64,000 bases of DNA from Bacillus_BD oryzisoli_A (GTDB lineage Bacteria; Bacillota; Bacilli; Bacillales; Cytobacillaceae): positions 37,047 to 101,046 of the forward strand of contig NZ_JBHZRC010000014.1 of assembly GCF_043641075.1 (NCBI RefSeq). Reading direction: 5' to 3'. The translations under genes were made by a program, and so were the position numbers. Positions 7,472-15,376 of the stretch are shown here, one piece after another. The notes below the pieces were generated by a model. It was not told where the DNA came from and made no database searches. It worked only from the letters and a program-made list of their open reading frames with translations. Numbering within the stretch: the first letter of the stretch is position 1; each line of letters starts with the position of its first letter.

Positions 7472-9736
7472 TTAATGTTGTATATCTATAATTTTTGATA
7501 TTTGAATATATGTCTCAATCCAGTCCTCCTGACCGGATGCTCTTGCAAAAACTTTCGACATATATAGGCCTTCCGGAGGTAGATTCTCGACAGGTATCTC
7601 TTCCTGAATCAGGCCTTTTCCTGTATTACGTTTCCAGTCCAAGTATTGCACAAACTGATACGTATCCGGGTCAAACAAGGCAATTCCAAACTCCTCTGCC
7701 CCTCCCGGAAGATAGACCTCGTAACGAAACGTCCCTTCCCGGTCACCAGAGCCAAAGTCAAACCCCATCACACGAGGATAGTTCGGCTCCTCAAGGACAA
7801 ATAAATACGGTATGCTAATAGTCTTCCCATCTGTGTGCAACGTTAACGTTCCATCCTGAATTTTTTTCTTAAAAATCTGCGGATCTGCCTGCATTTCGAT
7901 TGTTGCCTCTTTTTTTTCACCCGCTTCCAGATAAATAGGCATCGGCATATGCCAGGTAAGTCCCTGTTCCTTTTTTGGTACCTCAAAGGTTATCTTTTGC
8001 GGTTTTTGCGATGTATTTTCCAGCGTCACAACCGCTTGATGCTCATGTGGTTTGTCTGCAAGCTGAAACCTGCCAAATCTAAGTGAGGATGGATACACTA
8101 ACACCTCTGCCTCAATGGACTCCTTCAGCTGAATTCGCCCTGCCCCCTGCTCATATGTTTTATATAACTCACCGTTCCCTTTTACCAGTGGTTTCGCATA
8201 GTTCATGAGCGCCGCCTTTATTTGCTCTGGTCCCCAATCTGGATGTGCCTGCTTAAGTAAAGCACTGGCCCCTGCTACATGTGGAGCGGACATGCTGGTT
8301 CCCTGCAGACTGAGATAGCCTCCCGGAATGGTACTGAGAATTGCGACTCCCGGTGCAAGCAAATCCGGCTTGATTTCCCAAGAGGATGTAACTGGACCAC
8401 GCGAACTAAATTCTGCAATAGTATCCTTTTCTTCTATTATATAAGTGCGTACTAGTGCATTTCCTTTGGCGATTTTTTGCGTCAACTCTTTTCCATCCCT
8501 TTTTGAAATGCTCATAACCGGAATATTGCTTGTTCGGTCCAGATTTCCCAGGAAAGGACCCTTTGTATTATTGTAAATAATGACTGCTGCAGCGCCTGCT
8601 TTTTCCGCATTTATTACTTTTTCAGAAAAGGTAATTTCGCCCCGCTCGATGAGGGCAATTTTTCCTTCAACATCCTTTAGCTGCTTCGGTTTGCCAATGC
8701 CGCCATCGACGAGTTCATGGGTTCGATCTATATCCCATGTGACAGATCCAAGCAGCGGTTCTAATCTTGTCTGCTTTCCGTCCATTTCTATATAAGGAAT
8801 TTTCATTGTCGGCGTCGAGGCCCCTACTGAAATTGCCTTTGATGCCGTACCAGGTGAGCCGACTGTCCAAATGTTCGGTCCTGAATTTCCTGACGACGTC
8901 ACCGCCGTAATTCCATGATCAACCGCATTGTTCAACGCTACACTTAATGGCAGATCCGGTCCGTTTACATTGTTCCCAAGCGATAAATTCAGAACATCGA
9001 CTTTATCCTTTATTGCCTGCTCTATCGCGGCAATCACCTGCTCCGTCGTCCCCATGCCTCCTGGTCCCAGAGCACGGTATGCGTAAATCGTTGCCTCAGG
9101 GGCGACTCCTTTGATGCGTCCATTCGCCGCAATAATCCCGGCAACATGCGTACCATGCAGGGTAGACATCCCACCGATGCCGGTCGTCTCCATTGGGTCC
9201 CCGTCCCCATCCACAACATCACGCCCGCCGCCATAGCTATGTCTTAAGTCCTCATGACGGTAATCGATGCCTGTATCGATCACACCTACTTTTACACCCT
9301 TTCCGGTCAAACGTCTGTGATTCTCGTCAAACATTCCTCTCACCTGATCAGCACCAATCATTTCAAGGTTATCACCCTGGTTGGGCAGGGCTTTAATGTC
9401 AGCGGTCTTGTACTGGTTTACGAGGGAAAGCTGCTCGATAGCTGACTCTTTGGCCAGCTGCTCCAGCTCATCTTTTGGTCCTTTAGCCGAAAAACCCTTT
9501 AACGCATAGTCGAAGGTATTCCTGAGTGTGATGTTTGGATACTTTTGAAGCAGTTGATCTAGTTCATTTAACCTAAGACTTTCTTCTGTTTGAAAAATCG
9601 CAATCTGCTCACTCCGCACATCGATTGCCGGAAGCGGAGGAAGAACCAATTTCGAACCTTGCACAGCAAGCCCCCTCTGCGCTGGAATCATAGAAAAAAT
9701 AATGAACACCGCCACAATCAAACTCAACCTTCTCAT
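7472..9736 (-). CDS. Secreted subtilisin-like serine protease with PA domain (Vpr-like)
   Basis: Peptidase family S8, 754 residues. A signal peptide (about residues 1-25) is followed by an inhibitor I9-type propeptide region (about 40-105). The catalytic triad is D154 (GVIDTG), H194 (LHGTHVAG) and S481 (GTSMSAPHVAG). A protease-associated domain interrupts the catalytic domain at about 340-430 (AGAAAVIIYNN). The C-terminal 200 residues resemble beta-rich subtilase tail domains. The architecture matches minor extracellular protease Vpr of B. subtilis, slightly shorter. AAGGAGGGG precedes the ATG. It is a stand-alone gene between the atp operon and an ABC transporter; B. subtilis does not have it at this site as far as I recall. 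Orthology to vpr is inferred. Confidence 0.88.
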   Translation of the reverse strand: MRRLSLIVAVFIIFSMIPAQRGLAVQGSKLVLPPLPAIDVRSEQIAIFQTEESLRLNELDQLLQKYPNITLRNTFDYALKGFSAKGPKDELEQLAKESAIEQLSLVNQYKTADIKALPNQGDNLEMIGADQVRGMFDENHRRLTGKGVKVGVIDTGIDYRHEDLRHSYGGGRDVVDGDGDPMETTGIGGMSTLHGTHVAGIIAANGRIKGVAPEATIYAYRALGPGGMGTTEQVIAAIEQAIKDKVDVLNLSLGNNVNGPDLPLSVALNNAVDHGITAVTSSGNSGPNIWTVGSPGTASKAISVGASTPTMKIPYIEMDGKQTRLEPLLGSVTWDIDRTHELVDGGIGKPKQLKDVEGKIALIERGEITFSEKVINAEKAGAAAVIIYNNTKGPFLGNLDRTSNIPVMSISKRDGKELTQKIAKGNALVRTYIIEEKDTIAEFSSRGPVTSSWEIKPDLLAPGVAILSTIPGGYLSLQGTSMSAPHVAGASALLKQAHPDWGPEQIKAALMNYAKPLVKGNGELYKTYEQGAGRIQLKESIEAEVLVYPSSLRFGRFQLADKPHEHQAVVTLENTSQKPQKITFEVPKKEQGLTWHMPMPIYLEAGEKKEATIEMQADPQIFKKKIQDGTLTLHTDGKTISIPYLFVLEEPNYPRVMGFDFGSGDREGTFRYEVYLPGGAEEFGIALFDPDTYQFVQYLDWKRNTGKGLIQEEIPVENLPPEGLYMSKVFARASGQEDWIETYIQISKIIDIQH

Positions 9737-9787
9737 AACGTCCCCTCCTTTTCCCTTATGATTTTCAATACCAGGAAATTGTATGCA

Positions 9788-9820
9788 GAGGAAGCAGGGG
9801 GACGGTTCTCTTGCTTCCTC
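9788..9820. repeat. Small hairpin repeat with GGGGACGG core (copy 1)
   Basis: GAGGAAGCA (9788-9796) and TGCTTCCTC (9812-9820) form a 9-bp inverted repeat around a loop with the core GGGGGACGGTTCTCT. Related hairpins occur at 27351-27402, 39079-39119 and 51971-51996. It lies between the protease gene and the ABC operon end. Confidence 0.6.
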
Positions 9821-9870
9821 TTCTCATGGATCAGAGTGCTATTGATGCGGCTTCTTTTTAAACCTCAAAT

Positions 9871-9895
9871 AGGAGAGCCATCATTCAGCTCTCCT
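9871..9895 (-). terminator. Hairpin downstream of the ABC operon
   Basis: AGGAGAGC (9871-9878) pairs perfectly with GCTCTCCT (9888-9895), 30 bases after the stop of the substrate-binding protein gene. The following T-run on the minus strand is poor, so it is a weak or assisted terminator. Confidence 0.45.
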
Positions 9896-9925
9896 CTAAT
9901 CTATATTAAGTTTACCTATTCATCT

Positions 9926-10948
9926 TTAAAAATCATTCGCCTTTTCAAGCAGACTTGAGTCTAAATACTCATCGAGATTAATCTCATTTTTTACAACCGG
10001 ATCATCCCCTTCGCTAAATTGATCGATGAGTCTTTGCCAGGAGTCCTCATAGATATAGCCGTATCCCTTGTCAGGGTCGAGCGGCTTTGTCAGGCCGATA
10101 AAGGTGTCAAGGAATAAGCGGCCCAATTTCTCATCCGTATATTGCTCCGGCACCGCCTTTTTCATCACCTCATAGGCTGCATCTGGGTCATTAATTGCAT
10201 AATCTGTTGCTTTTGCCACTGCGCGGGTAATTTTCTCCACCACCTCCGGATTGTCCTTCATGATTTTTCCGTTCGCAATAATTCCGGTTGAAGGAATCGA
10301 TTTATATTCTTCCGGTACCAATGACCTCGATTTAAAGCCTTTGCCGTAAAGCGAAATCAAATCATGGGCTCCGCCGCTGAAGGCATCAATTTCCCCTTTT
10401 TCAAACGCAGTTAAAATCGACGTTCCATCTGCTCCAATTGCCCGAATGGTCACATCCTGGTCAGGGTTTAGCCCGGCGCTGGTTAAAATTGAGCGCACCA
10501 TTGGCACCTCACCACTGCCAAGATCGGTTACGCCAATGACCTTCCCTTTCAGCTGTTTAATATCCGTAACCTTCGAATCCTCCGGTACCATGAAATCAAA
10601 TAGATTGGTTACATTCACCTGATAGACCATTTTAATATTAATACCTTTGTCCCATGCCGGAAGCACGGAATTCACTGCAATAATTCCGAGATCAACAGTT
10701 TCAGCCCCTACCTGCTGCACGACATAGGAGCCACCCTTTCCTGGAAGAAGCTCTACATCAATGCCCTCCTCTTCAAAAAAGCCTAAATCACGTGCAATGT
10801 AGGCATAGTACATAGCAGTCCCCTCTGCTGCCAGCAGCAGCTTGACCTTTTCATCATTCGTTCCTGTTACCTCTTTCGTATCTGAATTTCCACACGCGGA
10901 AAGTACTAGTAATGCCAGCAACATAATCATCGCAGTTATCTTCTTCAT
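9926..10948 (-). CDS. ABC importer substrate-binding lipoprotein (NMT1/SsuA-like)
   Basis: Extracellular solute-binding lipoprotein of 340 residues. A signal sequence ends in the lipobox LSAC, then a two-lobed NMT1/THI5-like fold with typical IARDLGFFEEEGIDVELLP and VGAETVDLGIIAVNSVLPAW. This family binds nitrate/sulfonate/taurine-type or thiamine-precursor molecules; the substrate cannot be read from sequence and no TPP riboswitch was seen upstream. The start at 10948 is chosen for AGGGGG seven bases upstream. It is third in the operon, 34 bases after the permease gene. Confidence 0.88.
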   Translation of the reverse strand: MKKITAMIMLLALLVLSACGNSDTKEVTGTNDEKVKLLLAAEGTAMYYAYIARDLGFFEEEGIDVELLPGKGGSYVVQQVGAETVDLGIIAVNSVLPAWDKGINIKMVYQVNVTNLFDFMVPEDSKVTDIKQLKGKVIGVTDLGSGEVPMVRSILTSAGLNPDQDVTIRAIGADGTSILTAFEKGEIDAFSGGAHDLISLYGKGFKSRSLVPEEYKSIPSTGIIANGKIMKDNPEVVEKITRAVAKATDYAINDPDAAYEVMKKAVPEQYTDEKLGRLFLDTFIGLTKPLDPDKGYGYIYEDSWQRLIDQFSEGDDPVVKNEINLDEYLDSSLLEKANDF

Positions 10949-10982
10949 CGTGATTCCCCCTCGTTTCATAGCATTTTATCTA

Positions 10983-11807
10983 TTAAATGATATTATCGTG
11001 GTCGCCCCAGAATATTAGCTTTCGGTCGAGCCATTCAATAATGAGGTACAGCAGCAAGCCTACAACTGACAAAATGACAATTAAGGCGTACACCTTCGCC
11101 ATTTCTAATTGGAAATTGAACGTATCTAACAAAAGGACCATTCCTTCATTCGCACCGACAAATTCACCGACAATCGCACCGATTAAGGCAAATGTCAGAG
11201 ATGACTTCAGGCCGGCAAATATATTGGGCATGGCCGTTGGTAAGGATAGCTTGAAAAATACATCCTTTTTCTTCGCCACCATCGATTGAAACAGGAGCCG
11301 GCTTTCTTCGTCTACTGACTTCAAGCCTACAACTGTATTGACGAAGGTTGGAAAAAAGCATATCGCAACAGCCATCACGACTTTTGCTGACGGGCCAAAT
11401 CCAAACCAAGTCACAAAAATCGGTGCAAGCGCGATTTTCGGAACCGCTTGGAATACCACAATAAATGGATTTAAAACCTTATATAGCATGGCATTAGACG
11501 AAACCACAATGCCGAGAATAATTGCTAAAAACCCGCCGATTAAAAATCCGGCAATCGTTTCATACATGGTGACGCCGAAATGTATGTAAAAAAAGGATGA
11601 CGTTAATAATTCCCATGTTGCCACTGCAACCAATGATGGAGCTGGAAGAATCAGTTCATGGAAAACGCCGATTCGACTGAGCAGCTCCCACAGCCCTAGC
11701 AGTACGACCAGGATTACAATCGATAGGACTGTTTCTTTTTTCAAAAAGGGTTTTGCTGCCCTTTTCTCTTGATTGATGATTACTCGGTTTTCGGTTGTTG
11801 CCTTCAT
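10983..11807 (-). CDS. ABC importer permease (SsuC/TauC-like)
   Basis: Inner-membrane permease of 274 residues with about six membrane helices and the BPD_transp_1 EAA-loop region (VVGLKSVDEESRLLFQSM). It pairs with the neighbouring ATPase and lipoprotein. Its start overlaps the ATPase stop by four bases (ATGA), and GGGAGAG lies upstream inside the ATPase gene. The family transports sulfonates, taurine, nitrate or pyrimidine precursors; the exact substrate is unknown. Confidence 0.9.
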   Translation of the reverse strand: MKATTENRVIINQEKRAAKPFLKKETVLSIVILVVLLGLWELLSRIGVFHELILPAPSLVAVATWELLTSSFFYIHFGVTMYETIAGFLIGGFLAIILGIVVSSNAMLYKVLNPFIVVFQAVPKIALAPIFVTWFGFGPSAKVVMAVAICFFPTFVNTVVGLKSVDEESRLLFQSMVAKKKDVFFKLSLPTAMPNIFAGLKSSLTFALIGAIVGEFVGANEGMVLLLDTFNFQLEMAKVYALIVILSVVGLLLYLIIEWLDRKLIFWGDHDNII

Positions 11808-12589
11808 ACTCTCCCAACCCCCAATAGATGACGAATATGTAAGACATACTCTGAATATTGTGTAAGTGCCATAACCTGATCTGTTCGCGGTTTTGGAATC
11901 TCAATCGTAAGATCCTCAAGGACATGCCCCGGATTAATCCCCATTACGATCACCCGGTCAGACATGAGGACCGCTTCGTTAATGTTATGAGTAACCAGGA
12001 TCACGGTTTTTCCGCTTTTCTCCGCAATATCCATCAGAGAGAAGTTCAGATTTTCCCTCGTAAATTCATCTAGAGCTCCAAAGGGCTCATCCAATAGTAA
12101 AATATCAGGGTCATTCATCAAGGTACGAGCAAGGGATATCCGCTGCTGCATCCCGCCTGAAAGCTCCCTTGTATAGTAACTTTCATATCCTTTTAACCCA
12201 ACCAATTCAAGCAGTTCATAGATTCTAGCCTTTGCCGCAGCGATATTTCCGCCGGCAATCTCGACTGGTAACAGCAAATTTTGTTCAACCGTTCTCCACG
12301 GTAGCAACACGGCCTTTTGGAACATGAAGCCGATTTCTTTTCTTGGCCCCGAAATCGTTTCATTGCCCACCATCAGCTGACCGCCTGTGGAATCTAGCAA
12401 TCCGCCAATCATTTTTAACAAAGTGGACTTCCCACAGCCACTAGGCCCAAGCAGGGAAATAAACTCTCCCTTTTTAATCTTGAGGTTTATATCACGTAAG
12501 ACCTGATTTTGTCTATTCCCCTTTGAGAAGGACTTGTACACTCCCTCTAGCTTCACTTGAACCGTTGTTGATTGAACAGTCGTACTCAT
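11804..12589 (-). CDS. ABC importer ATP-binding protein (SsuB/TauB-like)
   Basis: ATPase of 261 residues that energises the import system. Walker A is GPSGCGKST, the signature is LSGGMQQR, Walker B is DPDILLLDEPFGALDE and the switch histidine is in LVTHNINEA. The frame is open further upstream, but AAGGAGG before the ATG at 12589 (MSTTVQ) sets the start. First gene of a three-gene operon. The 226 bases upstream (12590-12815) show no recognisable riboswitch. Confidence 0.92.
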   Translation of the reverse strand: MSTTVQSTTVQVKLEGVYKSFSKGNRQNQVLRDINLKIKKGEFISLLGPSGCGKSTLLKMIGGLLDSTGGQLMVGNETISGPRKEIGFMFQKAVLLPWRTVEQNLLLPVEIAGGNIAAAKARIYELLELVGLKGYESYYTRELSGGMQQRISLARTLMNDPDILLLDEPFGALDEFTRENLNFSLMDIAEKSGKTVILVTHNINEAVLMSDRVIVMGINPGHVLEDLTIEIPKPRTDQVMALTQYSEYVLHIRHLLGVGRV

Positions 12590-12815
12590 GTGCTGCCTCC
12601 TTTTTCTGTAAAAAAATCTTATACTGATTATCCGCAAATGTATTTATCCTTGCGTATTATTGTTTAATAAAAAGGCTGTGATTGAATATTCATCTCTCAG
12701 GTATAAGGAATTCCACATTCTGCTGTAAATCCCTCTCAATTTATTACCAACAAATACCATCAAATAACATCATAAATAACCGCTTTTGTGACCCTTTTTC
12801 AGAGGGTTTGAAGGA

Positions 12816-12899
12816 TATCCGCGGGTTTTGGGGAGTTATCCGCGATTATATGCCATTTATCCGCGGGTTTCGGTATGATATCCGTGATTTTTCAGCGTT
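12816..12899. repeat. Four tandem 21-bp repeats with TATCCGCG core
   Basis: Units start at 12816, 12837, 12858 and 12879, each exactly 21 bases and each beginning TATCCGCG or TATCCGTG. Units 1 and 3 continue GGTTT and units 2 and 4 continue ATT, so the array alternates two types. The gene-free interval lies between the ABC operon and the mnaA terminator. Confidence 0.85.
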
Positions 12900-12925
12900 C
12901 TGGAATATCGCTCCTGCTTAAACAA

Positions 12926-12956
12926 AAAAACTGACCCCGTCACAGAGTCAGTTTTT
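12926..12956 (-). terminator. Rho-independent terminator of mnaA
   Basis: Perfect 10-bp stem AAAAACTGAC (12926-12935) / GTCAGTTTTT (12947-12956) with an 11-base loop, immediately after the mnaA stop. The minus-strand transcript ends in a T-run. Confidence 0.9.
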
Positions 12957-12958
12957 CT

Positions 12959-14119
12959 TTATGATTTATAGTCTTCAGATTTGTATTCTTCGGGCCTTGT
13001 ATCAAGCGTTCCAAAATAAAATCGGATTGCCTCGCAAATTCGGCGCGAGGCTTGGCCGTCACCGTATGGATTGGCGGCCTTGGCCATTTTTTCATACTCA
13101 GCTGGATCTGTTAGGAGCTCCTTTGCCATCCGATAAATGGCCTCCTCCTCTGTTCCGGCCAACTTTAACGTACCCGCTTCGATTCCTTCCGGACGCTCGG
13201 TCGTGTCGCGCAGCACCAAAACAGGTACGCCAAGGGAGGGTGCTTCCTCCTGGACACCGCCTGAGTCTGTTAAAATCAAATGGGAATGGGCAGCAAAGTT
13301 ATGAAAATCAATCACATCAAGCGGCTCAATTAATTGAATCCGAGGATCATTACCAAGGATTTCATTGGCCACTTCAAGTACGGCTGGATTCATATGGACC
13401 GGATACACCACTCTTACATCATCATGCTCTTCCACTAGCCGTTTGATGGCACGGAACATATTTCGCATGGGCTGCCCGAGGTTTTCACGGCGGTGGGCCG
13501 TTACCAAAAGTAGGCGGTTGTCCTCTATACCTTGAAGAATTTCATGCTTGTATTCATCCTTAACCGTTGTTTTCAAGGCATCAATTGCTGTATTTCCTGT
13601 AATAAAAATACGGTCCTCCTGCTTGTTCTCCTCAATCAGATTCCGTGCCGACTTTGATGTCGGGGCAAAATGTAAATCTGCTATCACACCTGTCAGCTGG
13701 CGGTTCATCTCCTCCGGAAACGGCGAGTATTTATTCCACGTCCGCAGCCCTGCTTCCACATGGCCGACCGTTATTCGATTATAATAAGCAGCAAGACTCG
13801 CAACAAAGGTTGTTGTGGTATCCCCATGTACTAACACGATATCAGGCTGAACCTCTTTCATAACAAGGTCAAGTCCTTCAAGGCCCCGTGTTGTCACATC
13901 CACTAGCGTCTGCCGGTCCTTCATAATATTCAGATCATAATCTGGAACAATATCAAAAATATGCAGCACTTGATCAAGCATTTGCCGATGCTGGGCCGTC
14001 ACGGTCACAATGGATTCAAAGTGCTCAGGCTGTCTTTTCAATTCCAGCACAAGCGGGGCCATTTTGATGGCCTCCGGTCTCGTCCCAAATATGGTCATTA
14101 CCTTAATTGGGCGATTCAT
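12959..14119 (-). CDS. mnaA: UDP-N-acetylglucosamine 2-epimerase (non-hydrolysing)
   Basis: Interconverts UDP-GlcNAc and UDP-ManNAc, the precursor for teichoic acid linkage units and related cell-wall polymers; 386 residues. It starts MNRPIKVMTIFGTRPEAIK, the family N-terminus. HGDTTTTFVASLAAYYN, HVEAGLRT, FPEEMNR and LTDSGGVQEEAPSLG are active-site and substrate-binding signatures. AAAGGGTG at good spacing supports the ATG at 14119 over the upstream GTG. Monocistronic, with a strong terminator. Located downstream of upp, as in many Bacillaceae. Confidence 0.95.
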   Translation of the reverse strand: MNRPIKVMTIFGTRPEAIKMAPLVLELKRQPEHFESIVTVTAQHRQMLDQVLHIFDIVPDYDLNIMKDRQTLVDVTTRGLEGLDLVMKEVQPDIVLVHGDTTTTFVASLAAYYNRITVGHVEAGLRTWNKYSPFPEEMNRQLTGVIADLHFAPTSKSARNLIEENKQEDRIFITGNTAIDALKTTVKDEYKHEILQGIEDNRLLLVTAHRRENLGQPMRNMFRAIKRLVEEHDDVRVVYPVHMNPAVLEVANEILGNDPRIQLIEPLDVIDFHNFAAHSHLILTDSGGVQEEAPSLGVPVLVLRDTTERPEGIEAGTLKLAGTEEEAIYRMAKELLTDPAEYEKMAKAANPYGDGQASRRICEAIRFYFGTLDTRPEEYKSEDYKS

Positions 14120-14168
14120 AGTTATCACCCTTTCTCTTTTTATTTAGGTTCTACCTTTCAACACAGTT

Positions 14169-14357
14169 GTTGATTTCCGTTCAAGAAACTTCGCTTTCCG
14201 CGGGCAACCGCCGAGCCTCCTCGACACTACGTGTCTCCGGGGTCTCACCTGTCTCGCTTCTCCCGCAGGACATTGAATTACTTCCTCGAATCCTCCCACG
14301 CACGAGAAAATTCGATAGAATTTTCGAGGAGTCTTCGTGCCTTCCACTGCAATCAAC
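14169..14357. repeat. Dispersed palindromic element GTTGATT...AATCAAC, copy R1 (with nested insert)
   Basis: Imperfect terminal inverted repeats GTTGATTTCCGTTC and the complement of CACTGCAATCAAC bound this 189-base element. The interior shares long stretches with copy R5 (44519-44647). A further 56 bases are inserted and flanked by AGGA on both sides (14267-14270 and 14327-14330 approximately). Related copies lie at 17107, 27962, 30789, 44519 and a remnant at 32543, all in the same orientation. The rest of the gap 14120-14498 holds only the upp terminator. Confidence 0.85.
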
Positions 14358-14401
14358 TAATTAATATAATCAAAAGTGTACTCTACACAGGCTTTTAAAA
14401 A

Positions 14402-14427
14402 AGAGAAGGTCAGCTTCAACCTTCTCT
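14402..14427 (-). terminator. Rho-independent terminator of upp
   Basis: AGAGAAGGT (14402-14410) pairs with ACCTTCTCT (14419-14427) and is followed on the minus strand by six T residues, 72 bases after the upp stop. Confidence 0.85.
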
Positions 14428-14498
14428 CTCATTTGTTTATATTCAAATATCAATTGAAAACGACAAGGCGGCTGTGCGAGGCGCCTCCGCATTTCTTC

Positions 14499-15128
14499 TT
14501 ACTTCGTACCAAACAATCTATCCCCGGCATCTCCTAAGCCTGGAACGATATAGCCGTGGTCATTTAATTTTTCATCCATTGCTGCGATGTAGATATCAAC
14601 ATCTGGATGTGCTTCTTTTAACGCATCTAAGCCTTCCGGAGCCGCAATCAGGCACATGAACTTGATATGCTTTCCTCCACGCTTTTTCAATGAATGGATC
14701 GCTTCGATGGCAGAGCCACCTGTTGCCAGCATTGGGTCAACAACGATAAAGTCTCTTTCCTCCACATCGCTTGGAAGCTTCACATAGTATTCGATTGGTT
14801 TTAATGTTTCCGGATCACGGTAAAGACCGATATGACCCACCTTTGCAGCCGGGATTAATTTCAAAACGCCGTCAACCATTCCAATTCCTGCACGAAGGAT
14901 TGGAACTAAGCCAATCTTTTTACCTGTTAACACTCTTGATTTCGTTTTTTGAACAGGTGTTTCAATTTCAATTTCTTCTAAAGGCATGTCGCGCGTGATT
15001 TCAAAAGCCATTAACGTTGCAACCTCGTCAACAAGCTCTCTGAATTCCTTCGTTCCAGTATCCTTTTGTCGAATATATGTAAGTTTATGCTGGATAAGTG
15101 GATGGTCAAAAACATATACTTTTGCCAC
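14499..15128 (-). CDS. upp: Uracil phosphoribosyltransferase
   Basis: Pyrimidine salvage enzyme making UMP from uracil and PRPP, 209 residues, standard length. VPILRAGIGMVDG and the PRPP-binding motif VVDPMLATGGSAI are present, with a C-terminal uracil-binding region PGLGDAGDRLFGTK. Downstream of glyA and upstream of the mnaA/atp region, as in B. subtilis. It has its own candidate promoter and terminator. Confidence 0.97.
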   Translation of the reverse strand: MAKVYVFDHPLIQHKLTYIRQKDTGTKEFRELVDEVATLMAFEITRDMPLEEIEIETPVQKTKSRVLTGKKIGLVPILRAGIGMVDGVLKLIPAAKVGHIGLYRDPETLKPIEYYVKLPSDVEERDFIVVDPMLATGGSAIEAIHSLKKRGGKHIKFMCLIAAPEGLDALKEAHPDVDIYIAAMDEKLNDHGYIVPGLGDAGDRLFGTK

Positions 15129-15191
15129 TAGAATCGCTCCTTTAGTAACTGTCTAATTTTGTAAAATCTTAGTCTGTTTTCACTTCGTACT

Positions 15192-15220
15192 ATTTTACAG
15201 AAAAAAGACTCTGAGGGCAA
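15192..15220 (-). promoter_or_regulatory. Candidate promoter of upp
   Basis: Minus-strand -10 TAAAAT (15192-15197), 17-base spacer, -35 TTGCCC (15215-15220), giving a leader of about 55 bases. One mismatch in -10 and three in -35. Confidence 0.5.
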
Positions 15221-15341
15221 CACGAATAGAAAAATGTAAAAAAACAGACAATTTATACAAGGCTGTAAAATGAATCAAACACATCCGCTGAGGCCGGCCT
15301 CACCCATTGTCACTACCAGATAAAAGCACTTTTTTTTGCAA

Positions 15342-15370
15342 AAAGCCGGTCCCACGTAGTGACCGGCTTT
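15342..15370 (-). terminator. Rho-independent terminator of glyA
   Basis: Perfect 10-bp stem AAAGCCGGTC (15342-15351) / GACCGGCTTT (15361-15370), followed on the minus strand by a T-run, directly after the glyA stop. Confidence 0.9.
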
Positions 15371-15376
15371 ACTAGA

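Noticed and set aside
12590..12815. TPP riboswitch before the ABC importer
   Set aside because: The conserved CTGAGA and downstream thi-box motifs are absent, so a thiamine-precursor substrate is not supported.
12682..12921. 79-residue plus-strand frame over the 21-bp repeats
   Set aside because: The 21-base period gives a pseudo-regular heptad of residues, but there is no start site support and the upstream half is not coding-like.
14144..14356. Frames inside the palindromic elements R1, R4 and R5
   Set aside because: GC-rich repeat interiors lack stops by chance; the same frames recur only because the repeats do.
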